Below, one piece after another: positions 1 to 5,365 of a DNA stretch of 5,729 bases. Made by a program: the position numbers and the translations under genes. The notes beneath the pieces were generated by a model, which had not been told where the DNA came from, made no database searches, and saw only the letters and a list, made by a program, of their open reading frames with translations. Source of the DNA: Rickettsiales bacterium (GTDB lineage Bacteria; Pseudomonadota; Alphaproteobacteria; Rickettsiales; Anaplasmataceae); assembly GCA_031281335.1 (NCBI GenBank), contig JAITFM010000088.1, positions 1 through 5,729 of the forward strand, in the 5' to 3' direction. The first letter of the stretch is position 1, and each line of letters opens with the position of its first letter.

Positions 1-1526
1 ATTTTGAATTTGCACAGAAATACGATTTGCCGATTATTCCTGTAGTTCGTGAAGAGGGTGCACAAGCCACAGAGACCTTAAAAGAAGTATATACCGGCGA
101 TGGGGTAATGTTCAACTCCGAATTCTTAAACGGATTAACTGTCAGTAAAGCAAAGGAAGTAGCCATTAAAAAGCTTGAAGAAAAAGGAATAGGCAAAAAA
201 ACGATAAACTATCGTTTACATGATTGGGGAATTTCAAGGCAACGTTATTGGGGATGCCCTATACCTATTATATATTGTAAAGATTGTGGAACTGTGCAAG
301 TGCCAGAAAGAGACCTTCCTGTAGCTCTGCCAACGGGTGTGGAATTTAAAAGCGGTGGCAATCCGCTTGATAAACATCCAACATGGAAGTTTGTTGATTG
401 CCCAAAATGCGGAAAGCAAGCAGAGCGTGAAACTGACACATTCGACACCTTTTTTGAATCTTCTTGGTATTTTGCTGCATTTTGTAGTGAAAATAAGTCT
501 ATCAATAAGGATGCGTGTAATCGTTTTATGCCTGTAGATTATTATATAGGTGGAATAGAACATGCAATTTTGCACTTGCTTTACTCACGATTTTTCTGCC
601 GCGCTTTAACCAAATGTGGTTACCTTGATATTAAGGAGCCTTTCTCTACTTTAATTACTCAAGGAATGGTTTGCCATGTAACTTACAAAGATGAGAATGG
701 TAAATGGCTTTTTCCTGAAGAAGCAAAGGAATTGGCGGCACAAGGTGCTGAAGTTCAAGTTGGAAAAGTCGAGAAGATGAGTAAATCAAAAAAGAATACA
801 GTTGACCCAAATTTTATCATAGAAAAGTACGGTGCTGATACTGCTCGCTTGTTCGTATTATCTGACACTCCTCCAGAGAAAGATATGGAATGGTCCGATG
901 ATGGCGTAGAAGGTTGTTCTCGCTATATAAATAAATTGTGGCGCATGGTAATGCAATTCAAGCCTGTCATCCCAGTGCGTGACACTGGGATCCAGAAAGA
1001 AGACATATTGTCACATGCTGAAGTGACACCAAACGAAAGTGTTACAGGTAAACTTTTAGAATACAGAAAAAAAATACATAAGCTCTTGCACGGACTTACA
1101 GACGACTTGGAAAGCTGCAGATTAAACTGTGTAGTGGCAAAATTCCGTGAAATGACAAATTTAATAGCTGAAATAGATGTGAAAAATGGAAAATCTCTTA
1201 TTGATGAAGGTATATGTATACTAATCAGAGTAATAGAACCGTTCATACCACACCTGGCTGAAAACTTATGGCAAGAAATAGGAGGCGAAGGTATGCTATA
1301 TCTAAAGCCTTGGCCACAAGCTACCAAATCATTACTGATTGATAATGTGGTAACTGTTGCAGTTCAGATCAATGGAAAATTGCGTGCAACAATCGAGGTG
1401 GCAGTCGACTTATCTCAAGAAGAATTAAAGAAAATAGCAATAGACTCTGTGTCCAATAGGATTGATCAAAGCAAAGTTCGCGCTATATATGTTGTACCAA
1501 ATAAGATAGTAAACATAGTTGTATAA
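1..1526 (+). CDS. leuS: Leucyl-tRNA synthetase, 3' part (5' end outside window)
   Basis: Class I aminoacyl-tRNA synthetase that charges tRNA-Leu with leucine in the cytoplasm. The frame is open from base 3 ([11 protein letters not shown]), which matches the end of the CP1 editing domain just after its conserved aspartate motif, so the TTG at 27 is not the start. About 507 residues are visible of a family length near 830-870; the HIGH motif and most of the editing domain lie upstream. Visible parts in order are: the catalytic core [12 protein letters not shown] (219-254); two CxxC pairs (276-287 and 399-410) forming a zinc knuckle; YYIGGIEHA; a short leucine-specific insert; KMSKS (774-788); the anticodon-binding helical domain; and a C-terminal extension ending NKIVNIVV. 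Bases 965-1028 look like an in-frame palindromic insertion between the end of the core and the anticodon domain. The frame is otherwise intact to TAA at 1524. I see no clear terminator after it. Confidence 0.97.
   Translation, partial: FEFAQKYDLPIIPVVREEGAQATETLKEVYTGDGVMFNSEFLNGLTVSKAKEVAIKKLEEKGIGKKTINYRLHDWGISRQRYWGCPIPIIYCKDCGTVQVPERDLPVALPTGVEFKSGGNPLDKHPTWKFVDCPKCGKQAERETDTFDTFFESSWYFAAFCSENKSINKDACNRFMPVDYYIGGIEHAILHLLYSRFFCRALTKCGYLDIKEPFSTLITQGMVCHVTYKDENGKWLFPEEAKELAAQGAEVQVGKVEKMSKSKKNTVDPNFIIEKYGADTARLFVLSDTPPEKDMEWSDDGVEGCSRYINKLWRMVMQFKPVIPVRDTGIQKEDILSHAEVTPNESVTGKLLEYRKKIHKLLHGLTDDLESCRLNCVVAKFREMTNLIAEIDVKNGKSLIDEGICILIRVIEPFIPHLAENLWQEIGGEGMLYLKPWPQATKSLLIDNVVTVAVQINGKLRATIEVAVDLSQEELKKIAIDSVSNRIDQSKVRAIYVVPNKIVNIVV
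965..1028. repeat. Wolbachia-type palindromic element inserted in frame in leuS
   Basis: A perfect inverted repeat ATCCCAGTG (969-977) / CACTGGGAT (983-991) has a five-base loop. A second stem follows, TGTCAC (1009-1014) / GTGACA (1023-1028), with an eight-base loop. The outer ends TGTCATCCCAG (965-975) and CTGAAGTGACA (1018-1028) are imperfect inverted repeats, 8 of 11 matching. The GC-rich core contrasts with its surroundings. Wolbachia genomes carry many dispersed palindromes of this look, some inside coding sequences, comparable to the Rickettsia palindromic elements. Here it is read in frame and adds roughly 21-23 residues ([11 protein letters not shown] onward) between MVMQFK and NESVTGK. 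The exact borders and any target duplication cannot be fixed without an uninterrupted leuS for comparison. Confidence 0.7.
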
Positions 1527-1553
1527 AAATCTGAGTAGCGATCCTTAATTTCA

Positions 1554-1585
1554 TAGTTATACTTTTTTTTGACATGTAGTTATAC
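1554..1585 (+). repeat. Direct repeat TAGTTATAC (two copies) upstream of the wsp-like gene
   Basis: TAGTTATAC occurs at 1554-1562 and again at 1577-1585, each followed by a T-rich run, with starts 23 bases apart. A related GGTTATATAC lies at 1601-1610. The first copy sits upstream of a TTGACA hexamer and the second lies within the following spacer. This spacing of about two helical turns could suit a regulator, but the region is very AT-rich and chance is possible. Confidence 0.35.
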
Positions 1586-1600
1586 CTTTTTAAATATAAA
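1569..1600 (+). promoter_or_regulatory. Possible sigma-70 promoter of the wsp-like gene
   Basis: A perfect -35 hexamer TTGACA lies at 1569-1574. The best -10 match is TATAAA at 1595-1600, but its spacer is 20 bases. TTAAAT at 1590-1595 has a shorter, 15-base spacer and a poorer match. Neither spacing is ideal, so the -10 is uncertain. The position, about 50 bases before the ATG at 1649 and after the end of leuS, is right for an independent promoter. Confidence 0.4.
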
Positions 1601-1638
1601 GGTTATATACTTGTGCATTATATATATTTTTTTTGTAT

Positions 1639-1644
1639 GAGGAG
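1639..1644 (+). promoter_or_regulatory. Ribosome binding site GAGGAG of the wsp-like gene
   Basis: GAGGAG ends four bases before the ATG at 1649 and is the only strong Shine-Dalgarno sequence in this gap. It marks 1649 as the ancestral start. Because that frame ends at TAG 1673-1675 after eight codons, the site is the main evidence for a frameshift in the signal-peptide region. Confidence 0.6.
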
Positions 1645-1648
1645 TTAT

Positions 1649-2365
1649 ATGAAAATGAAGAGATTATGCGCTTAGCTGTGTTACTCACCTCATCTTTAGC
1701 GAGTGCAGCGGGTGATGTAGTGGCTAGTTTAGAAAGTCAGTATTACGCAGGTTTAAACTTTGGTGCTGGATGGGGTGGTGGCTTTGTAGTGAAACCTAGC
1801 GTCGTCTTTGGTTATCACTATGACCAAAATTCTAAATTTGAACTTGAGGTTCTCAGTAACATTAACAACATTGCTAGTAAAGACAGGGTAGTAGGAGCTA
1901 GCTTATTGGCAAACTACCGCTTCTATCCTGACCTTGATATCGACCCTGTTAAACTATACGTCAGTGGAGGTTTAGGTGGATATCTCCAAATAGTACCTTT
2001 TGGCTTTGGTAAAAAAGCAGAAGAATCTGTTCCCCCCGAAGAAGTGAAGGAAGGTAAAAATGGAAAAGATGATAAGCCTCCTGAAGAGGTGAAGGAAAAT
2101 GAAGAGCCTGAACCTGAGCCAAGTACAGAAGGTGGAGCTATAAGTGGAACTGTTCCAGGTATTTATGGTACAGAGCTCCCTGGTCAATCTTTAGCAGACA
2201 AAATACTGGGTTCTATTTCCTATAAACTAAAGGTTGGTGTTGATTATGAAATCACTCCACAGATAGTTGGCGCGGTTGGCTACCGTAGGCGGGCAACTGG
2301 GTGGTTTAAAAGCGAAACGGATACCAGATGCAACTTTAGAGGTAGGAATTCGTTATAATTTTTAG
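1649..2365 (+). pseudogene. Wolbachia surface protein (wsp) family outer-membrane protein, frameshifted
   Basis: Remnant or variant of a Surface_Ag_2/WSP-type porin-like beta-barrel exported to the outer membrane. ATG 1649 with its GAGGAG site encodes MKMKRLCA and then stops. The next frame continues LAVLLTSSLASA, so joining the two gives a normal signal peptide cleaved about ASA/AGD; one base seems missing near 1670-1673. The barrel-like body follows (YYAGLNFGAGWGGG, FELEVLSNINN, LYVSGGLGGY, KLKVGVDYEITPQIVGAVGYR), interrupted by an acidic Pro/Glu-rich loop (2011-2130). After GYR the frame reads RRRATGW and onward to a TAA at 2356-2358. The other frame instead encodes IPDATLEVGIRYNF then TAG at 2363-2365, a typical barrel end with a terminal aromatic residue, so a second indel (one base gained or two lost) lies near 2284-2320. 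In the unshifted frame the longest intact piece is 1666-2358, starting at an internal ATG (MRLAVLL) with a weak ribosome site. It might still give a protein, but one lacking the barrel closing strand. Confidence 0.75.
2032..2097 (+). repeat. Repeated PPEEVKE motif in the acidic loop of the wsp-like gene
   Basis: PPEEVKE is encoded at 2032-2052 and again at 2077-2097, separated by GKNGKDDK and followed by NEEPEPEPSTEGG. The two copies differ only at third codon positions, so this is an older duplication. The segment is highly charged and proline-rich between two beta-strand-like stretches, as expected of a surface loop. It includes a run of six C (2032-2037). Confidence 0.65.
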
Positions 2366-2465
2366 ATATATTTTTAGTATTTATGTAAAAAAGAGATTGA
2401 AAATGTACTTCTCACATAACTTAGGCTAAGCAGAAAAAAAGGCAAAGAAACCCCGTTCAGAAATA

Positions 2466-2516
2466 CCCTTGCTGTTATAGTAGCAGGGCTGACGAAATTT
2501 GTCAAGTAGTTTTTTT
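2466..2516. terminator. Hairpin and T-run in the convergent gap, possible terminator
   Basis: The stem pairs CCC (2466-2468) plus TGCT (2470-2473) with AGCA (2482-2485) plus GGG (2486-2488), leaving T2469 bulged. A small GAC...GTC stem (2491-2503) and then seven T (2510-2516) follow on the + strand. On the - strand a T-run corresponds to A2434-A2440, about 25 bases past the stem. It lies between converging genes, where a terminator is expected, but neither T-run directly abuts the main stem. The rest of the gap (2366-2553) holds only a short palindrome CTTAG-G-CTAAG (2420-2430) and no open frame that I can support. Confidence 0.35.
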
Positions 2517-2553
2517 GTTTCCATGACCTAGGTAGCTATTTGGGCAACAAATA

Positions 2554-3192
2554 CTAGACCTTATACCTCTTGCCCTCAAATTCGCATAAATCATGAATTA
2601 TGCACGTTTCACACGAGGGTTTTTGTGCTTTGCAAACATATCTACCGTGCAAAACCAGCCAATGATGAGCATAAAGCAGGTATTTCTTTGGAACTACATT
2701 TAAAAGAGATTGCTCCGTTTTAAACACATCTTTTTCTTTCACAAGCCCCACTCTATTGCTCACTCTAAAAACATGAGTATCAACCGCCAATGTTGGAACG
2801 CCAAGCCCTGAATTTAAGAACACATTAGCGCTCTTTCTCCCTACTCCTGGTAAAGACACCAAATCGTCAAAATTTGCAGGAACTTCGCTATTGTACTGCT
2901 CAACTAATATTCTGCTGAGCTCAATTATGTTTCTCGCCTTGGAATTATACAAACCGATGCTGCTTATGCGTTTCCTCAGCTCGTTTTGCCCCAATTTTAG
3001 CATCTTTTCTGGCATATCGGTGATGCTAAATAGTTCTTTTGTAATTTTATTAACGCTCACATCGGTCGTCCGCGCTGACAAAACTATCGCAACCAGCAAT
3101 GTGAAATGATTGGTGTAATTTAGCTCTATTTTTGGTATAGGGTTTGATTGCTTGAATTTTTCAAATATCAATTCTACTTTTTTTGAGTCCAT
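2554..3192 (-). CDS. nth: Endonuclease III, DNA glycosylase/AP lyase
   Basis: Bifunctional base-excision-repair enzyme that removes oxidised pyrimidines and cuts the abasic site by beta-elimination. From the ATG at 3192 the protein is 212 residues, against 211 in E. coli, and key residues fall on the same numbers: helix-hairpin-helix LPGVGRKSA with Lys120, catalytic Asp138 in AVDTHVFRV, and the [4Fe-4S] cysteines 187, 194, 197 and 203 (C-x6-C-x2-C-x5-C). This is why I prefer 3192 to the upstream ATGs at 3240/3237, which would overlap icd and add 16 residues with no counterpart. The ribosome site before 3192 is weak. icd ends 19 bases upstream, so coupled translation from an icd-nth transcript is likely. 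Position 41 is Arg (LSARTTD) where E. coli has Gln. The gene is intact. Confidence 0.96.
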   Translation of the reverse strand: MDSKKVELIFEKFKQSNPIPKIELNYTNHFTLLVAIVLSARTTDVSVNKITKELFSITDMPEKMLKLGQNELRKRISSIGLYNSKARNIIELSRILVEQYNSEVPANFDDLVSLPGVGRKSANVFLNSGLGVPTLAVDTHVFRVSNRVGLVKEKDVFKTEQSLLNVVPKKYLLYAHHWLVLHGRYVCKAQKPSCETCIIHDLCEFEGKRYKV

Positions 3193-3211
3193 TTCATTTA
3201 TAACATCTTTT

Positions 3212-4639
3212 TTAAGAAAAGAACCCCTCCTTCCCATCATATAAATACAACTTATCCATTCTCACCACGTCAAAGCCATTTTCTTCAAGTTTGACTAGCA
3301 GGCTATTTATATCACTATTTGTAATAGTTTTCTTTTCATTATTTGCAATAAACCTGCAGGTTATTTGATCACTTAAAGATTTTGGACTTCCCGGCCAAAT
3401 TGCAAGCCCTTTTGAGTATATTGCTATAATTTTCGGATTGCTCGATTCAAATAACTTCACTATTTGATCAAAATCAGCCGACTTACTCCAGGCAAGTGTT
3501 ATATCGCTACCAACCAGCTTTCTAACTTTGTAGTCCTGCTTACAGTCATCTTGCGTTTTATTCACTCTACTATCTAAGCCACTGCCAATTATAAGCTCAG
3601 ATAACGTTGTGGGTTTTTTCCCTAGATTATCTATAACAGCTTCTGCAAATTCTTTGGTACCAACTTTCTGCTTACTCCTTTTCTCCTTATATAAATCGGC
3701 AGTGTGTACTCCATCCTCCAAAGTCTTCAGCCACGCATCGTAAATTAGTTTTGCAGTGTCTACTTGACCCATGTAAATTAGCATATGCACTGCAGCATTT
3801 AAAAGCCCTGAAGGATTAGCCATGCTTTTTCCTGCAATATCAGGAGCAGAACCGTGCACTGCTTCAAACATTGCGTATTCACTCCCTATATTGCTACTTC
3901 CGGCTAACCCTACAGAACCTGAGGTCTGTGCTACTATATCTGATAATATATCACCATACAAGTTCTCAGTTACTATAACATCGAAATTCTCGGGTTCTGT
4001 GGCAACACGTGCCATTCCAATATCAACTATATAATGTTCCGCCTTTATATCCGGATATTCTTTTGCAACATGATCAAACGCTGCATGGAAAGTGCCGTCG
4101 GTCATTTTCATTATGTTATCTTTAGTTAGGCAAGTTACTTTCTTTCTGTTGTGTTTTTTCGCGTATTCAAAAGCGTACCTACATATCTTCTCTGAACCGG
4201 ACCTAGTAATAATTTTAGTACATTGGTAAGAGTCACCAGTGAGTCTATGCTCGATTCCTGTGTAAACATCCTCTTCATTTTCGCGTATTACAACGACATC
4301 AAACTTATCGAACTTATTTTCTATAACAGGATGGTATGAAATACACGGTCTGATGTTTACATATAGCCCTAGATTTTTTCTCAGCGCAACATTTAAGCTT
4401 TTGTGACCTTTACCTTGAGGAGTTGTTGTTGGAGACTTAAGTAATATCTTTGTCCTTTCAATAGACTCCCAGCCACTTGGAGAAATCCCGTGAGACCATT
4501 CCTTATTATAAACACGCTCTCCTATTTCAATAACATCTACCGAGATTTTTGCTTCTGCTTCGTGCAATATCGACAGCACCGCTTCCATAATTTCCGGTCC
4601 GATACCGTCACCATATGCAACTGTGATTGGTGTTGACAT
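3212..4639 (-). CDS. icd: Isocitrate dehydrogenase, alphaproteobacterial long type
   Basis: TCA-cycle enzyme oxidising isocitrate to 2-oxoglutarate and CO2 with reduction of NAD(P)+. The protein is 475 residues, of the long class seen in Rickettsiales and Thermus: an isocitrate/isopropylmalate dehydrogenase core (about 1-345) plus an extra C-terminal domain (about 346-475). Core marks are YGDGIGPE (9-16), the substrate-binding SLNVALRKNLG (81-91) with Ser81, Asn83 and Arg87, Arg97, Arg119 in IRENEEDVYTGIE with catalytic Tyr126, Lys173 in LTKDNIMK, the metal-binding aspartates 230 and 234 in NLYGDILSD, and HGSAPDIAGK (262-271) near the cofactor site. NADP versus NAD use cannot be settled by eye. 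The ATG at 4639 has a good ribosome site. It is the first gene of a probable icd-nth transcript and diverges from the RDD genes. The frame is intact. Confidence 0.96.
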   Translation of the reverse strand: MSTPITVAYGDGIGPEIMEAVLSILHEAEAKISVDVIEIGERVYNKEWSHGISPSGWESIERTKILLKSPTTTPQGKGHKSLNVALRKNLGLYVNIRPCISYHPVIENKFDKFDVVVIRENEEDVYTGIEHRLTGDSYQCTKIITRSGSEKICRYAFEYAKKHNRKKVTCLTKDNIMKMTDGTFHAAFDHVAKEYPDIKAEHYIVDIGMARVATEPENFDVIVTENLYGDILSDIVAQTSGSVGLAGSSNIGSEYAMFEAVHGSAPDIAGKSMANPSGLLNAAVHMLIYMGQVDTAKLIYDAWLKTLEDGVHTADLYKEKRSKQKVGTKEFAEAVIDNLGKKPTTLSELIIGSGLDSRVNKTQDDCKQDYKVRKLVGSDITLAWSKSADFDQIVKLFESSNPKIIAIYSKGLAIWPGSPKSLSDQITCRFIANNEKKTITNSDINSLLVKLEENGFDVVRMDKLYLYDGKEGFFS

Positions 4640-4642
4640 AAC

Positions 4643-4648
4643 TCTCCT
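4643..4648 (-). promoter_or_regulatory. Ribosome binding site of icd
   Basis: Reads AGGAGA on the minus strand, three bases before the ATG at 4639. It fixes the icd start, and no other in-frame start with a comparable site lies nearby. Confidence 0.7.
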
Positions 4649-4661
4649 AACTACAAATAAT

Positions 4662-4671
4662 TTAACGTTAA
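4662..4671. repeat. Ten-base palindrome TTAACGTTAA upstream of icd
   Basis: A perfect palindrome 22 bases before the icd ATG, in the divergent gap between icd and the first RDD gene. The placement would suit an operator, but it is short and AT-rich. I found no convincing -35/-10 pair for icd on the minus strand. Confidence 0.3.
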
Positions 4672-4720
4672 TTCAAATAATAGAGTGGCACAAGTAGCTA
4701 ATATTTCCCAAATCAGCATA

Positions 4721-4753
4721 TTTACGGTTATTTAATAACGTGCTCTTATACTA
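4721..4753 (+). promoter_or_regulatory. Upstream element, copy 1, with probable -10 TATACT
   Basis: This 33-base block is matched at 28 of 33 positions, without gaps, by the block at 5304-5336 before the second RDD gene. Both copies keep TATACT (here 4747-4752), a five-of-six match to the -10 consensus, and begin TTTACGG, a weak -35 candidate with a long spacer of about 20. The -10 lies 26 bases before the ATG at 4779. Conservation in both copies and the equal position relative to each gene favour a real promoter. Confidence 0.55.
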
Positions 4754-4767
4754 ATCGGTAAAATATT

Positions 4768-4775
4768 AGGTGGGG
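4768..4775 (+). promoter_or_regulatory. Ribosome binding site of the first RDD gene
   Basis: AGGTGGGG lies three bases before the ATG at 4779. It supports this ATG as the genuine start even though its frame breaks after about 30 codons. The second RDD gene has only a weaker GTGGAAAG (5355-5362) at the equivalent place. Confidence 0.5.
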
Positions 4776-4778
4776 CGT

Positions 4779-5290
4779 ATGGATACTGAAGCGAGTGTTA
4801 AAGTAAATTATGTAGGATTTACAAGGCGTACTGTAGCAGCAATGCTTGACTGTATCATATACTTATTGTTACGCTTATATTTTTAGGTAAGGATGATTTT
4901 CTTCAAGCATTAAAACAACAGGAAGCAGAGACATTAGTAGAAGAATTTTTTGGAACAATCATAATATTGGTACCATTCACAGTATTACAAATATTAATGA
5001 TAACAAAGCTTGGTGGTACTCCAGGAAAGTTGTTGTGTGGCATACGTATTAAAGACGCAAACACATTTAAAAATGTTACTCTAGTGCAAGCAACAATAAG
5101 ATGTGTTCTTCAGGAAGGCATTTCAACTCTTTATAATTTTCTGACTTATTTACTGCCCGATTATGTTTCTGTATGCCTTTTTATTATACTAATTTTAGTT
5201 TTAATGTTTGCAATATTCGACCAACGCAAACAAACATTTTACGATAAAATTGCAAAAACAGTAGTAATTGATTATAAACCTGAAAACTAA
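4779..5290 (+). pseudogene. RDD-family membrane protein, frameshifted (copy 1)
   Basis: Small inner-membrane protein of the RDD family, whose transport or other role is not established for this branch. ATG 4779 gives MDTEASVKVNYVGFTRRT then VAAMLDCIIY and runs into TAG at 4884-4886. The -1 frame continues IVTLIFLGKDDF and stays open to TAA 5288-5290, so one base seems lost around 4860-4884. The repaired product is about 170 residues. It has the family marks: Arg and Asp in FTRRTVAAMLD, then LGGTPGKLLCGIRIKDA, and the last Asp in FDQRKQTFYDKIAKTVV. Hydrophobic stretches cover TM1 (AAMLDCIIY onward), TM2 (TIIILVPFTVLQILM) and TM3 (VCLFIILILVLMFAIF). The downstream open piece with TTG at 4967 (4967-5290) lacks TM1 and the RDD arginine, so it is unlikely to be a real gene by itself. 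A slip at T4880-T4884, right before the stop, cannot be excluded. Confidence 0.75.
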
Positions 5291-5303
5291 CTTCTCTTTA
5301 CAA

Positions 5304-5336
5304 TTTACGGATATTTAACAACATACTTTTATACTA
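5304..5336 (+). promoter_or_regulatory. Upstream element, copy 2, with probable -10 TATACT
   Basis: The second copy of the 33-base block at 4721-4753, differing at five positions, with TATACT at 5330-5335. It begins 583 bases after copy 1 and starts 13 bases after the stop of the first RDD gene. The duplicated unit therefore includes its own promoter region. Confidence 0.5.
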
Positions 5337-5365
5337 GTTACGTCATCATAGAACGTGGAAAGTAT

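Noticed and set aside
27..29. TTG as the start of leuS
   Set aside because: The frame is open from base 3 and the residues before it (FEFAQKYD) match conserved LeuRS sequence; the gene simply begins upstream of the window.
923..1327. 134-residue minus-strand frame inside leuS
   Set aside because: Shadow of the leuS coding frame, with no ribosome site or recognisable motif. The same applies to other antisense frames at 234-575, 1972-2187, 2891-3109 and 3822-4034.
1527..1570. Terminator after leuS at the T8 run (1563-1570)
   Set aside because: I found no stable GC-containing stem immediately before the T-run.
1633..1665. TTG 1633 as the start of the wsp-like gene
   Set aside because: It would add an acidic MYEELYENEE stretch before the signal peptide and overlap the ribosome site that serves ATG 1649.
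1649..2365. Identity of the wsp-family gene as wsp or wspB
   Set aside because: The neighbours are leuS and nth. As I recall, wspB lies beside the virB8-virD4 cluster, and the sequence does not read as WSP itself. It is better called an unnamed paralogue.
3193..3240. nth starting at ATG 3240 or 3237
   Set aside because: It would overlap icd and add 16 residues; from 3192 all catalytic and cluster residues match E. coli numbering exactly.
4967..5290. A separate 107-residue gene starting at TTG 4967
   Set aside because: It lacks the first membrane segment and the RDD arginine, which are encoded just upstream in another frame; it is the tail of the frameshifted RDD gene.
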